A stretch of DNA of 64,000 bases from positions 2,418,001 through 2,482,000 of the forward strand of contig NZ_CP047166.1 of assembly GCF_016806125.1 (NCBI RefSeq). The letters run 5' to 3'. The DNA is from Ponticoccus alexandrii. GTDB taxonomy: Bacteria; Pseudomonadota; Alphaproteobacteria; Rhodobacterales; Rhodobacteraceae. Positions 45,931 through 55,399 of the stretch are shown in pieces. Positions within the stretch are counted from its first letter, which is position 1, and each line of letters starts with the position of its first letter. Made by a program: the position numbers and the translations under genes. The notes beneath the pieces were generated by a model that saw only the letters and a list, made by a program, of their open reading frames with translations, searched no databases and was not told where the DNA came from.

Positions 45931-48129
45931 ATGACCGATTTCACCATGGAAAAGGGCGCCGATGGCGTCGCGGTGATCACGTGGGACGTCAAGGGCAAGT
46001 CGATGAACGTCATGTCGATGGAGGCATGGCCCCTGCTCGACAGCCTGATCGACGAGGCGCTGGCGGATGACTCCGTCAAGGGCATCGTCATCACCTCCGG
46101 CAAGGACTCGTTTGCCGGGGGGATGGATCTGAACGTGATCGCCAAGATGAAGGAAAGCGCGGGCGACGATCCGGCCCGCGGCCTCTTCGAGGGGATCATG
46201 AATGCCCATGGCATCCTGCGCAAGCTGGAGCGCGCGGGCATGGATCCCAAGACCAACAAGGGCGGCAAGCCCGTGGCGGCGGCGCTTCCGGGCACCGCGC
46301 TTGGCATCGGGCTGGAGATCCCGCTTGCCTGCCACCGCATCTTTGCCGCCGACAACCCCAAGGCCAAGATCGGCCTGCCCGAGATCATGGTCGGCATCTT
46401 CCCGGGCATGGGCGGCACCACGCGTCTGGTGCGCAAGATGGGCGCGATGGCGGCCTCTCCGCTGCTGCTGGAGGGCAAGCTGAACGATCCGAAGAAGGCG
46501 AAGGCAGCGGGCGTGATCGACGAGGTGGTCGAGGATCCGCTGGCGGCGGCGAAGGACTGGGTGCTGTCGGCCAAGGACGCCGACATCCTCAAGCCGTGGG
46601 ACGCCAAGGGTTACAAGATGCCCGGCGGCGCGCCCTATCACCCGGCGGGGTTCATGACCTTCGTCGGCGCCTCTGCCATGGTCAACGGCAAGACCAAGGG
46701 CGTCTATCCGGCGGCCAAGGCGCTGCTCTCGGCGGTCTACGAGGGCGCGCTGGTGCCTTTTGACACGGCGCTGAAGATCGAGGCGCGCTGGTTCACCAAC
46801 GTGCTGATGAACCCCTCTTCGGGCGCGATGATCCGCTCTCTCTTCATCAACAAGGAAGCGCTGGAGAAGGGCGCGAACCGGCCTGACGTGCCGGATCAGC
46901 GGGTCCGCAAGGTCGGCGTGCTGGGCGCGGGCATGATGGGCGCGGGCATCGCGCTGGTCTCGGCTCAGGCGGGCATAGAGGTCGTGCTGATCGACCAGAA
47001 ACAAGAGGCTGCGGACCGCGGAAAGGCCCATGCCGCCGACTACGCGGCCAAGGGCGTAGCGCGCAAGAAGATCACGCAGGACAAGGCCGACGAGATGGTG
47101 GCCCGCATCACCGCGACCACCGACTATGCCGCGCTGGCCGATGCCGACCTGATCGTCGAGGCGGTCTTCGAGGATCCGAAGATCAAGGCCGAAGTGACGA
47201 AGGCCGTGGATGCGGTGACGAATGCGGACTGCATCTTTGCCACCAACACTTCGACCCTGCCGATCACCGAGTTGGCGAAGGCCTCGAAGAATCCGGAGCA
47301 GTTCATCGGCATCCACTTCTTCTCGCCCGTCGAGAAGATGATGCTGGTCGAGATCATCCGGGGAAAGGAGACCGGCGACCGGGCCGTGGCCAAGGCGCTC
47401 GACTTCGTGCGCCAGATCCGCAAGACGCCCATCGTGGTGAACGACGCGCGCTTCTTCTACGCCAACCGCTGCATCATCCCCTACATCAACGAGGGGATCC
47501 GTATGGTGAAGGAAGGCGTCTCCCCTGCCCTGATCGAGAATGCCGCGAAGCTGGTGGGGATGCCGCTGGGTCCGCTACAACTGGTGGACGAGACCTCGAT
47601 CGACCTTGGCGCCAAGATCGCGCGGGCGACCAAGGCGGCCATGGGGGATCAGTACCCCGATGGTGAGGTCGACGAGGTGATTTTCTGGATGGAGGGCGAA
47701 GGCCGGCTGGGTCGCAAGGCGGGCAAGGGCTTCTACGACTACGACGAGAAGGGCAAACGGACGGGGCTGTCTTCGGCCGTGGCGGCGCAATACCCGCAGT
47801 CGGAGGACCAACCCGACCTGATCGAGGTGCAGCACCGCCTGCTCTTCGTGCAGTCGCTAGAGGCCGTGCGCGCGCTGGAGGAAGGCGTGCTCATGGACAT
47901 CCGCGAGGGTGACGTGGGCGCGATCCTCGGCTGGGGCTTCGCGCCGTGGTCGGGCGGCCCGCTGTCCTGGCTGGACATGATCGGCGCGCCCTATGCGGCG
48001 GAACGCTGCGACCAGCTGACCGAGGCCCACGGCCCGCGCTTCGCCTGTCCCGAGGTGCTGCGCGAGATGGCCGCGAAGAACCAGAGCTTCTACGGACGCT
48101 TCGGCGCAGAGGGCGCGCAGGCGGCCTGA
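45931..48129 (+). CDS. fadJ: 3-hydroxyacyl-CoA dehydrogenase/enoyl-CoA hydratase, bifunctional
   Basis: A 732-residue fatty acid oxidation complex subunit. Residues 1-200: crotonase domain with SGKDSFAGGMDLNVI and the catalytic Glu in PEIMVGIFPGMGGTTRL. Residues 325-510: NAD-binding VLGAGMMGAGIALV and the dehydrogenase His in GIHFFSPVEKMMLVE. The C-terminal helical domains end with GWGFAPWSGGPLSWLD. It carries out the second and third steps of beta-oxidation, with the thiolase encoded upstream. Confidence 0.94.
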   Translation: MTDFTMEKGADGVAVITWDVKGKSMNVMSMEAWPLLDSLIDEALADDSVKGIVITSGKDSFAGGMDLNVIAKMKESAGDDPARGLFEGIMNAHGILRKLERAGMDPKTNKGGKPVAAALPGTALGIGLEIPLACHRIFAADNPKAKIGLPEIMVGIFPGMGGTTRLVRKMGAMAASPLLLEGKLNDPKKAKAAGVIDEVVEDPLAAAKDWVLSAKDADILKPWDAKGYKMPGGAPYHPAGFMTFVGASAMVNGKTKGVYPAAKALLSAVYEGALVPFDTALKIEARWFTNVLMNPSSGAMIRSLFINKEALEKGANRPDVPDQRVRKVGVLGAGMMGAGIALVSAQAGIEVVLIDQKQEAADRGKAHAADYAAKGVARKKITQDKADEMVARITATTDYAALADADLIVEAVFEDPKIKAEVTKAVDAVTNADCIFATNTSTLPITELAKASKNPEQFIGIHFFSPVEKMMLVEIIRGKETGDRAVAKALDFVRQIRKTPIVVNDARFFYANRCIIPYINEGIRMVKEGVSPALIENAAKLVGMPLGPLQLVDETSIDLGAKIARATKAAMGDQYPDGEVDEVIFWMEGEGRLGRKAGKGFYDYDEKGKRTGLSSAVAAQYPQSEDQPDLIEVQHRLLFVQSLEAVRALEEGVLMDIREGDVGAILGWGFAPWSGGPLSWLDMIGAPYAAERCDQLTEAHGPRFACPEVLREMAAKNQSFYGRFGAEGAQAA

Positions 48130-48135
48130 GGATCA

Positions 48136-48161
48136 GGGGCGGCTTCGGCCGCCCCTTTTTT
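48136..48161 (+). terminator. Rho-independent terminator after fadJ
   Basis: An 8-bp stem GGGGCGGC/GCCGCCCC with a TTCG loop (48136-48155) and a run of six T (48156-48161). It follows the fadJ stop by 6 nt and ends the beta-oxidation operon. Confidence 0.85.
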
Positions 48162-48756
48162 GCCGCCAACTCTTGGACCGTGCGGCAAAGCGATCCGACG
48201 CCAACCCGATGCGCGTCGTGCGCCTCGACGGGGATCACAAGGCGGCCCGGCTCATGCCCGATCAACGATGCGGCCAGTGGATTCGGGCAAGAACCCGGAC
48301 GCGTCGACAGAAAGGCACAAGGGCTCCGCTCGTCGAGCCCTCCCCCTTCCCTCAATTCGAAGCGGGCCACCCTCGGCGTCTGTTCGGACACGCGGTACAT
48401 TCGGAAGGCTGCCCTGCAGTACACGGAACTGCGGCGGTCTTTGCCGCACCGCTCTTTCAGAACGGTCCGATCCTCACCTTCGTCGCCCCCCTCTATTCAC
48501 ACAATTGGCTCTGCTTCGCCCGCCCATCCATTGGCCGCGCGAAAATCAGCACAACAGGCTGATTATAAGTGGTTTGTCAGAGAAACACCCGGCCCCGCTC
48601 CGGCTACCACACGCGTCGCGTCTCGCCATCGGCAGCGGCGACCCGCGCAAACCCTGTCTTTCAGAACCGTTTGTTAAGACAGCGTGCGTATTCCTGCTGA
48701 GCGTCAGTCATGCCGAGTTCAGACGCGGCCAGCGCCACGAAGGATCCTGCTTCACG
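48162..48756. other. Gene-free region upstream of the che operon
   Basis: Nearly 600 nt without a supported gene on either strand. Open frames are present but lack motifs and ribosome binding sites. GC is lower than nearby from about 48500 to 48700 and the region probably holds the che promoter; no clear sigma-28 or sigma-70 sites could be named. Confidence 0.45.
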
Positions 48757-49041
48757 ATGCCAGATGTCAATTTTCACGCCTTAGGGGCTGCACGGGCCCG
48801 CTCCGGGGAAGATCCGCTCGTGGCCTTCCTGCTGAACGCCCGAAAGTCCCCGGTCACGATTTCCGCCCGCGACGTGCCAAGGATCGATTCTCACCGCCTG
48901 CAACTGCTGCTGGTCGCGCAGAGGCAATGGGTGCGCGACGCTGTCGGGTTCGAACTTATCGACATGGCGCCCGGATTCCGCGAGGGGCTGGCGCGCCTCG
49001 GCCTGCCCCGGGACCATTTCGACAAGGAGGCGCGGCAATGA
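48757..49041 (+). CDS. STAS-domain protein of the che operon
   Basis: A 94-residue protein with the strand-helix pattern of STAS domains (anti-sigma-factor antagonist type): VTISARDVPRIDSHRLQLLL carries the Ser that is often phosphorylated, then GFELIDMAPGFREGLARLGL. It overlaps the cheY start (ATGA), so it is the first gene of the operon. STAS genes are common at the head of alphaproteobacterial che operons; the role is not settled. Confidence 0.72.
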   Translation: MPDVNFHALGAARARSGEDPLVAFLLNARKSPVTISARDVPRIDSHRLQLLLVAQRQWVRDAVGFELIDMAPGFREGLARLGLPRDHFDKEARQ

Positions 49042-49412
49042 CCACGAAGGTTCTGGCCATCGACGACTCTCGCACCATCCGCAACCTCTTGCGGGTCTCT
49101 CTGGAAGGCGCAGGGTTCGAATTCCACTCTGCCTGTGACGGGGTCGAGGGGGTCGACATCTTTCCAGACGTCGATCCGGACGTGGTGATCACCGACATCA
49201 ACATGCCGAAGATGGACGGCTTTGGTGTCATCGATTCCCTGCGAAGCGGGCCGAACAGAACAAACGTTCCGATCCTGGTCCTGACCACCGAAAGCTCCAA
49301 CGACCTGAAGGCGCGCGCGCGTCAGGCCGGGGCGACAGGCTGGATCGTAAAACCATTCGACGATGCATCGCTGGTCTCGGTGCTGCGCAGATTGACGGGG
49401 CACGTGGGCTGA
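49038..49412 (+). CDS. cheY: CheY-like response regulator
   Basis: A 124-residue single receiver domain. Acidic residues D9/D10, phospho-acceptor Asp53 (VITDINMPKMDG), Thr/Ser region LTTESS and Lys in WIVKPF. It starts within the STAS stop and its own stop overlaps the cheA start. It probably carries phosphate from CheA to the flagellar motor or acts as a sink. Confidence 0.9.
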   Translation: MTTKVLAIDDSRTIRNLLRVSLEGAGFEFHSACDGVEGVDIFPDVDPDVVITDINMPKMDGFGVIDSLRSGPNRTNVPILVLTTESSNDLKARARQAGATGWIVKPFDDASLVSVLRRLTGHVG

Positions 49413-51541
49413 TGTCTGGAAATTCGATCAGAGATACCTTCTTCGAGGAATGCGAAGAATTGCTGGAGGCGCTTGTCGAAGGGCTTTCGCAGATGGAGGA
49501 AGCGCCGGAGGACATGGAGGTGGTAAATGCCGTCTTCCGCGCCGTGCACTCCATCAAGGGCGGCGCCGGGGCCTTCGCGCTCGACCGGCTGGTGGCCTTC
49601 GCCCACAGTTTTGAGACCGTCATGGACATGGTCCGGGACCGTACGCTCACGGTCGATGAAAAGCTGATGGCGCTATTCCACCGCGCCGGCGATCAGCTTT
49701 CCGACCTTGTGACCTCTGCCCGGGACGAGACCGAACTCGCCCCTGGCGCCGAGGCCTGCCTGATCAAGGAACTGGAGAGCTATCTTGGCGAGAGCGACCG
49801 CGAAGAGGACTTCAGCTTCGACGCCCTGACGCTGGATTTCGACGGCCCGACGATCGACATTGCGGTCGAGGCGGATGCGATCCCCAGCACCCGCCTGTTC
49901 ACGATCCGCTTCAAACCCGGCCGGGCTCTCTATGAAAACGGCCATGAACCGCTGTTGATCTTCGACGCCCTCGCGGAACTGGGCGACCTAAAGGTCGAGG
50001 CGGATTTGTCCGCGATCCCCGATTTCGACAGTTTCGACCCGTCGGATTCTGTGCTTTCCTGGTCTCTGCGGCTGCACACAACCGAAAGCGAGACAACACT
50101 TCACGAGGTCTTCGAGTTTGTCGAGGGGTTGTGCGAACTGGAGGTTTCCGTCAGCGCTGCCCCCTCGCCTGCCGATATAGCACCGCCCATCGCAGAAAGC
50201 GCCCCGGCCTTGGCGCCAGACCCGACGCCGCCGCCGGGTCCGGACAGCGAAGCCACCGACGTCAAGCCAGCCGCGCAAGGCGCGACAGCGGCGCCGGCGG
50301 CTTCGGCCAGGGAAGCCCGCGGCCCGAAACCGACCCTGCGTGTCGATCTCGACAGGGTCGACAGGCTGATCAACACCGTCGGCGAACTGATCATCAACCA
50401 GGCCATGATCTCGCAACGGATCGAGGAACTGGATCTTCCCACCGTTGCGCATCTAACCAACGAACTCGAAGCCTATAAATTGCTGGCCCGGGACATTCAG
50501 GAAGGCGTCATGGCGATCCGGGCGCAACCGGTGAAACCGCTCTTTCAACGGATGTCGCGGATTGTGCGCGAGGCCTCGGACGCCACAGGGAAGAAGGCCA
50601 AGCTTGTCACCGTCGGCGACTCGACCGAAGTCGACAAGACGGTGATCGAACGTCTGGCGGACCCGCTGACCCACATGATCCGAAACGCCGTGGATCACGG
50701 GCTGGAACGGCCCGAGGCCCGGGAGGCTGCCGGCAAGGATGTCGTCGGGACCATCCGCCTGTCTGCCGCGCACCGGTCCGGCAGTGTCTTCATCGAAATC
50801 TCCGACGATGGGGCGGGCCTCAACCGCGAGCGCATCCTCGCCAAGGCGATCGAAAAGAACCTGGTGGCGCCCGAGGCAGAGCTTTCGGACCCGGAAATCG
50901 ACAACCTCCTTTTCCTGCCGGGCTTCTCGACCGCCGGCCAGGTCTCGAACCTGTCCGGGCGCGGCGTGGGCATGGATGTGGTCAAGAATGCCGTGCAGGC
51001 GCTCGGGGGCCGGGTTTCCATCAACTCCACACCCGGCAAGGGAACGACGTTCTCGATCATCTTGCCGCTGACCCTGGCGGTGATGGACGGCTTCGTGATC
51101 TCAGTCGCGAAGGAAACAATGGTCATCCCGATTGCCTCGATCCTTGAAACGATCCGACCGAACCCGCGTGATATCCACATTGTCGGCACCGACAGCGAGG
51201 TCGTCAGTGTCCGCGGCTCCTACGTGCCGATCGTCGACGTCGCCGACAGCCTGGGTCTTGAAAGGACAGATCGGAAAGGGACCGGGATTCTGCTTCTGGT
51301 CAGCACCGAGATTCAGGGCCTCACCGCCCTGCGCGTCACAGCCATCCATGATCAGCGTCAAGTGGTGATCAAGAGCCTGGAAAGCAACTATGCCGCCATT
51401 CCCGGCGTCTCGGCAGCGACTATCCTGGGCGACGGCAAGATCGCCCTGATCCTCGACCCGGAAGAGATCATCAAGCTGGGCCATAACGCCGCCCCCGACC
51501 TCTTTGCACAGCACACCAGAATGGAGCTTCGTCATGCCTGA
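49412..51541 (+). CDS. cheA: Chemotaxis histidine kinase CheA
   Basis: A 709-residue CheA. P1 HPt domain with phospho-acceptor His46 (FRAVHSIKGGAGAF); an Ala/Pro-rich linker around 250-300; P3 dimerisation (DRVDRLINTVGELI); P4 kinase with HMIRNAVDHGLE, DDGAGLN, LFLPGFSTA and GRGVGMDVV; C-terminal P5 CheW-like domain from about 570. It autophosphorylates in response to receptors, which are not in this window. Overlaps cheW by 8 nt. Confidence 0.96.
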   Translation: MSGNSIRDTFFEECEELLEALVEGLSQMEEAPEDMEVVNAVFRAVHSIKGGAGAFALDRLVAFAHSFETVMDMVRDRTLTVDEKLMALFHRAGDQLSDLVTSARDETELAPGAEACLIKELESYLGESDREEDFSFDALTLDFDGPTIDIAVEADAIPSTRLFTIRFKPGRALYENGHEPLLIFDALAELGDLKVEADLSAIPDFDSFDPSDSVLSWSLRLHTTESETTLHEVFEFVEGLCELEVSVSAAPSPADIAPPIAESAPALAPDPTPPPGPDSEATDVKPAAQGATAAPAASAREARGPKPTLRVDLDRVDRLINTVGELIINQAMISQRIEELDLPTVAHLTNELEAYKLLARDIQEGVMAIRAQPVKPLFQRMSRIVREASDATGKKAKLVTVGDSTEVDKTVIERLADPLTHMIRNAVDHGLERPEAREAAGKDVVGTIRLSAAHRSGSVFIEISDDGAGLNRERILAKAIEKNLVAPEAELSDPEIDNLLFLPGFSTAGQVSNLSGRGVGMDVVKNAVQALGGRVSINSTPGKGTTFSIILPLTLAVMDGFVISVAKETMVIPIASILETIRPNPRDIHIVGTDSEVVSVRGSYVPIVDVADSLGLERTDRKGTGILLLVSTEIQGLTALRVTAIHDQRQVVIKSLESNYAAIPGVSAATILGDGKIALILDPEEIIKLGHNAAPDLFAQHTRMELRHA

Positions 51542-52001
51542 GACAGCAGAAGTCCGAGCGGACTCTCAGTTTGAGTTCATCACCTTTTCGGCGGGCGGCC
51601 AGAATTTCTGTCTGGAAATCACGCAAATCCGCGAGATCCGGCGGTGGACGCCAGTAACCGCCCTGCCCCATACTCCCCGGGATGTGCTGGGCGTGATGAA
51701 CCTGCGCGGGGCGGTCATCCCGATCTTCGATCTCGCCGCCCGTTTCGGGCTGGGCGCAACGCCCGCCAACGAGCGAAATGTGGTTATCGTGGCGGCGGTC
51801 GGCGGAACGACCATCGGCCTTCTGGTCGAGTCGGTCTCCGAGATCCTCTCGGTCGAGAAGGCTGCTATCCAGGAAACCCCGGACATCAAGTCTGAATCGA
51901 CGCGTCACAGCATCCTTGGCATGATTTCCGTCGATGAAACCATGGTGCGAGTCGTCAACCTCGATTCCGTCCTCGAAGCCGGTAAGGGCGTCGCTCCATG
52001 A
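51534..52001 (+). CDS. cheW: Chemotaxis coupling protein CheW
   Basis: A 155-residue CheW: FEFITFSAGGQNFCLEITQI, then IREIRRWTPVTALPHTPRDV and GVMNLRGAVIPIFDLAARFG, all conserved. It links receptors to CheA. Start at 51534 lies within the end of cheA. Confidence 0.94.
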   Translation: MPETAEVRADSQFEFITFSAGGQNFCLEITQIREIRRWTPVTALPHTPRDVLGVMNLRGAVIPIFDLAARFGLGATPANERNVVIVAAVGGTTIGLLVESVSEILSVEKAAIQETPDIKSESTRHSILGMISVDETMVRVVNLDSVLEAGKGVAP

Positions 52002-52876
52002 CATGGGTCCCGAAGGATATGGTATCGGCAGAGATCGCCTTCAGCGATGCGGATTTCCGGGCAATTGCGGCCATCGCGCAGGAGCGGTTCGGGCTGAACC
52101 TTGCCGAAAGCAAGAAACCCCTTGTCTACTCACGCCTGTCAAAGCGACTCAAAGCCAGAAACCTGAACGGTTTCCCTGAGTACCTGAAGCTGCTGAATCA
52201 AGCAGACGAGACGGACGAGCGCCAAGAACTGATTTCGGCTTTGACGACGAACGTCACCAGCTTCTTCCGCGAGAACCATCACTTCGAGACACTGACGTCC
52301 GAATGCCTGCCAGCCCTTGCCGCGGGGGCGCGTGCGCGCCAACGCGTACGCCTCTGGTCGGCCGGATGCTCGTCGGGTCAAGAGCCGTATTCGATCGCAA
52401 TGTCAGTGCTGGACCAGTTCCCCGAAGCCGCGAACCACGACGTTCGTATCCTCGCGACCGACATCGATCCACAGATCGTCGGCAGGGCCCGTACAGGCTC
52501 TTACCCCATCGAGGAAGCGACCGGCATTCCCGCCGCCTATCAGACGAAGTGGGTCCGCAAGGCCGACGGCGGCGGGCGCATCACCATGGGAGAGCCGCTG
52601 CGCCAGTTGATAACTTTCGCTGAACTGAACCTGATGGACCCCTGGCCGTTCAAGGGGCCTTTCGACGTCATCTTTTGCCGGAATGTCGCGATCTACTTCA
52701 ACCAGCAGACACAGCAGAATCTTTGGCAGCGTTTTTGTCAGATGCTGACACCCGGCGGATACCTCTTCATCGGGCACTCCGAGCGTATCACTGGCCCCGC
52801 GACACAGAAACTCTCCGGCGTGGGTATCACGAGCTATCGAAAAGCGCTCGCCCGCTCGGGAACGTCCGCACACTAG
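51998..52876 (+). CDS. cheR: Chemotaxis protein methyltransferase CheR
   Basis: A 292-residue CheR. The N-terminal helical domain (residues 15-80) precedes the SAM-binding domain with LWSAGCSSGQEPYSIAM, ILATDIDPQIV and VIFCRNVAIYFNQQTQ. It methylates glutamates of chemoreceptors. Start overlaps the cheW stop by ATGA. Confidence 0.95.
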   Translation: MTWVPKDMVSAEIAFSDADFRAIAAIAQERFGLNLAESKKPLVYSRLSKRLKARNLNGFPEYLKLLNQADETDERQELISALTTNVTSFFRENHHFETLTSECLPALAAGARARQRVRLWSAGCSSGQEPYSIAMSVLDQFPEAANHDVRILATDIDPQIVGRARTGSYPIEEATGIPAAYQTKWVRKADGGGRITMGEPLRQLITFAELNLMDPWPFKGPFDVIFCRNVAIYFNQQTQQNLWQRFCQMLTPGGYLFIGHSERITGPATQKLSGVGITSYRKALARSGTSAH

Positions 52877-52885
52877 GAGAAAGCA

Positions 52886-53272
52886 ATGAGCTTGAAAGAC
52901 TCGCTGAGAATCATGGTGGTCGATGACATGGCGACCAGCCGTGGCCTCATAACCCAGGCTCTGGATGAAATCGGCATCAAGAACTACCTGACCGAGAACG
53001 ACGGCCGCCGCGCGCTGGAGCGGATGGCCACGAACCCGGTCCATCTGGTCCTGTCGGACTACAACATGCCGGGCCTTGACGGACTGGGACTTCTGAAGGC
53101 CGTGCGCACACAACCGGCAACCCAGAAGATCGGCTTCATCCTCGTGACGGGCAAGCCGACACCAGAGATCGTGGCGCAGGCCAAGCAACTTGGCCTGAAC
53201 AACATGATCAAGAAGCCATTTACCTCCGCTTCGATGAAGCAATGCATCGAAAGCGTGGTCGGTCGCCTATGA
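52886..53272 (+). CDS. cheY: CheY-like response regulator, second copy
   Basis: A 128-residue receiver. Acidic D13/D14, phospho-acceptor Asp58 (LVLSDYNMPGLDG), VTGKPT and IKKPFTS. AGGAGA lies 7 nt upstream. It differs from the first CheY and is closer to the E. coli pattern (YNMPGLDG, as in YNMPNMDG), so it is the likelier motor-binding CheY. ATGA overlap with the following gene. Confidence 0.92.
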   Translation: MSLKDSLRIMVVDDMATSRGLITQALDEIGIKNYLTENDGRRALERMATNPVHLVLSDYNMPGLDGLGLLKAVRTQPATQKIGFILVTGKPTPEIVAQAKQLGLNNMIKKPFTSASMKQCIESVVGRL

Positions 53273-53628
53273 CGGTTCCCATACCGCAACGGCGTCCCCT
53301 CAAGGACGCAGCGACCCGGATCGCGGCGGAGCTAGAGGCTCTGCATGCCCGGCTGGAACGCCTTGAGGTCGGGTTGGAGAGCGTATTCGAGCATACGACA
53401 CGGGGGCTTGAGGGACAGACGATCGGCATGATTCAGGAAATGGACATGTTGCGGCAGTCGATCGGCGCCCTGGCCGACTACATCGACCACGTGGCGGGAA
53501 TAACGGATGGAACCGGGCTCGTCGATACGACCGCCGCGATCAATGCCGTGCCTCTTCGTGACATGGCCGCGCGCCTGTCGGGTTGCGATGCCACCGAAGC
53601 TGAAACCGGCCATGCCGAGCTCTTCTGA
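53269..53628 (+). CDS. Unknown helical protein of the che operon
   Basis: A 119-residue, mostly helical protein. Residues 15-85 look like a coiled coil (AATRIAAELEALHARLERLE; then LEGQTIGMIQEMDMLRQSIG). It contains a D-x-x-x-Q motif (DMLRQ) on a long helix, the spacing used by the CheY phosphatase CheZ, and a LEGQTI stretch resembling CheZ DLTGQ but with Gly at the Asp site. No family is recognised. Coupled to cheY by an ATGA overlap and followed by cheB. A CheY phosphatase or docking role is speculation. Confidence 0.7.
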   Translation: MTVPIPQRRPLKDAATRIAAELEALHARLERLEVGLESVFEHTTRGLEGQTIGMIQEMDMLRQSIGALADYIDHVAGITDGTGLVDTTAAINAVPLRDMAARLSGCDATEAETGHAELF

Positions 53629-53681
53629 GGCCAGGTGAATGGACAGGACGGGCCGAAATACAGGTCTGACGGAGGACTGAG

Positions 53682-54803
53682 ATGCAGACCAAGAGTGTGG
53701 TTGTGGCAACGCCCGACCGACGAGAGCGGGCGCGTTTGTGCAAGCTGGTCGATCGGATGCCGGAGTTCAGCGTCATTGCCAGTGCGGGCGATCTAATGAA
53801 CACCTACAATGAGGTCGAAGACAAACTGCCCAAGGCTGTGCTGATCGCCGACGTCCTCGCCGACCTTCCCGAGTTCGAGGTGATGCGCGGCCTGTTCTCG
53901 ACGCTGGACATCCGCTGGCTTGTGGTCGCCACGCCGAACAGACCCGCGCTGCGCTCGAGTTCCCTGAACCGCAGCTCGGATCTCTTTGCCGTCTCCGCCG
54001 ACGCCAGCGAGGCAGACATTGCCCGCCAGCTTCTGAGTTTGACCCGGACCGCCCTGTCCCCCCGTCGCCCGGCGAAGTCCCCGGCGCTGCAAGCGCGTTA
54101 CGCATCGCTGCGGTCGCCGGGCCGCGAGACACCCACGCCGGACCACCCGCCACGGCCCCTGCAACCGGCACTTTCCCGGCATCCGCCCGCGCCCGGATCG
54201 CGGCAGCAGGTGATCCTCATCGGCAGCAGCACGGGCGGCGTGGACGCCCTTCTTACGGTACTGTCGAGCTTTCCGTCGGACTGCCCGCCGACCCTGATCG
54301 TGCAGCACACCGGGTTCGGCTTCGGTGAGAGCCTCGCCGGGTTGCTCGACCGCCAGTGCCGGGCCCGTGTGCATCTGGCCTCCGGCGCCGGTCGATTGGC
54401 GCCGGGCGTCGTTACGATCGGCGCTGGCATCAAAGCCCACCTGGTGATCGCCCCCGACTGCCATGTCGGCTTTCGCCTGGATGAGGGAGATCCGGTTTCC
54501 GGACATATACCGTCGGTAGACATGCTCTTTCGATCCGCCGCAACACTCGGGGGCCGGATCTCTGCAGCGCTTCTCACGGGCATGGGGCGGGACGGCGCAG
54601 AGGGGTTGCTGGCCCTGCGGAAGGCCGGCGCAGCCACTATGGCCCAGGACGAAGCCTCCTCGGTTGTCTACGGAATGCCACGCGCCGCTGCGGAACTTGG
54701 CGCCGCGCAAGACATACTGCCGCTGAACCGGATCGGCCCCGCGCTCCTGCGCAGCACCGCTGGCGCAGACGCAGGTGCCCCCAGACAGGAGATGATCAGA
54801 TGA
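53682..54803 (+). CDS. cheB: Protein-glutamate methylesterase CheB
   Basis: A 373-residue CheB. The C-terminal methylesterase domain (from about 180) has the catalytic Ser in LIGSSTGGVDAL, His in LIVQHTGFGFGE and Asp in LLTGMGRDGAEGL. The N-terminal receiver is degenerate: the acidic pair is replaced by VVATPDRRER, and Asp57 lies in VLIADVLADLP instead of the usual LDVEMP. A long Pro/Arg-rich linker joins the domains. It demethylates or deamidates receptors; regulation by phosphorylation is doubtful. Confidence 0.92.
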   Translation: MQTKSVVVATPDRRERARLCKLVDRMPEFSVIASAGDLMNTYNEVEDKLPKAVLIADVLADLPEFEVMRGLFSTLDIRWLVVATPNRPALRSSSLNRSSDLFAVSADASEADIARQLLSLTRTALSPRRPAKSPALQARYASLRSPGRETPTPDHPPRPLQPALSRHPPAPGSRQQVILIGSSTGGVDALLTVLSSFPSDCPPTLIVQHTGFGFGESLAGLLDRQCRARVHLASGAGRLAPGVVTIGAGIKAHLVIAPDCHVGFRLDEGDPVSGHIPSVDMLFRSAATLGGRISAALLTGMGRDGAEGLLALRKAGAATMAQDEASSVVYGMPRAAAELGAAQDILPLNRIGPALLRSTAGADAGAPRQEMIR

Positions 54804-55327
54804 CCATCGCCGGAGAAGAGTTGATCAACGTGATACAGGGCGATTACGTGATCTCGCGCGATCCAAATGCAGTCCTCTCCACGGTTCTCGGCTCTTGCAT
54901 CGCGGTCTGCATGTACGATCCCGAGACCGGGATCGGCGGCATGAACCATTTCCTTCTGCCCAGCCGCGAAGGCGCAGAGGGCGAAAACGTGCGCTACGGG
55001 GCCTACGCGATGGAATTGCTGATCAACGGCCTGCTGAAGCAGGGTGCCCACCGGTCGGCGTTGCAGGCAAAGATGTTCGGCGGCGCCAGCATGATGGGCA
55101 ATCTGCGCGACATTGGCGGTTCCAATTCCGCCTTTGCCCGGCAATTCCTGCGCGATGAGGGGATTCCCTGCACCGCCGAGAGTGTTGGCGGGCGTTCTGC
55201 CCGAAGGGTCAAGTTCTGGCCGGTCTCCGGCCGGGTCCGGCAACTGCTGGTGGCACCCGATGCGGCACCCGTCGAGCGCCCCGCCCCCGTCCCGAAACCC
55301 GTGGAACCGGAGATCACGCTCTTCTGA
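54800..55327 (+). CDS. cheD: Chemoreceptor glutamine deamidase CheD
   Basis: A 175-residue CheD. The catalytic Cys lies in VLGSCIAVCMYD and His in GGMNHFLLPS; AKMFGGASMM follows. It deamidates receptor glutamines and, in other bacteria, aids CheC-type phosphatases. The C-terminus has a Pro/Ala extension. Start overlaps the cheB stop (ATGA); it is the last gene of the operon. Confidence 0.95.
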   Translation: MTIAGEELINVIQGDYVISRDPNAVLSTVLGSCIAVCMYDPETGIGGMNHFLLPSREGAEGENVRYGAYAMELLINGLLKQGAHRSALQAKMFGGASMMGNLRDIGGSNSAFARQFLRDEGIPCTAESVGGRSARRVKFWPVSGRVRQLLVAPDAAPVERPAPVPKPVEPEITLF

Positions 55328-55399
55328 TGTAGGCGCGAAGGGCATGGGCCTTGTCAAAGTCGCATGCTACCTCGGGACCGACGTCCCGGAGGCCGCTGA

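Noticed and set aside
48757-55327. Complete chemotaxis system within the window
   Set aside because: No chemoreceptor or flagellar gene is present here, so only the signalling core is claimed.
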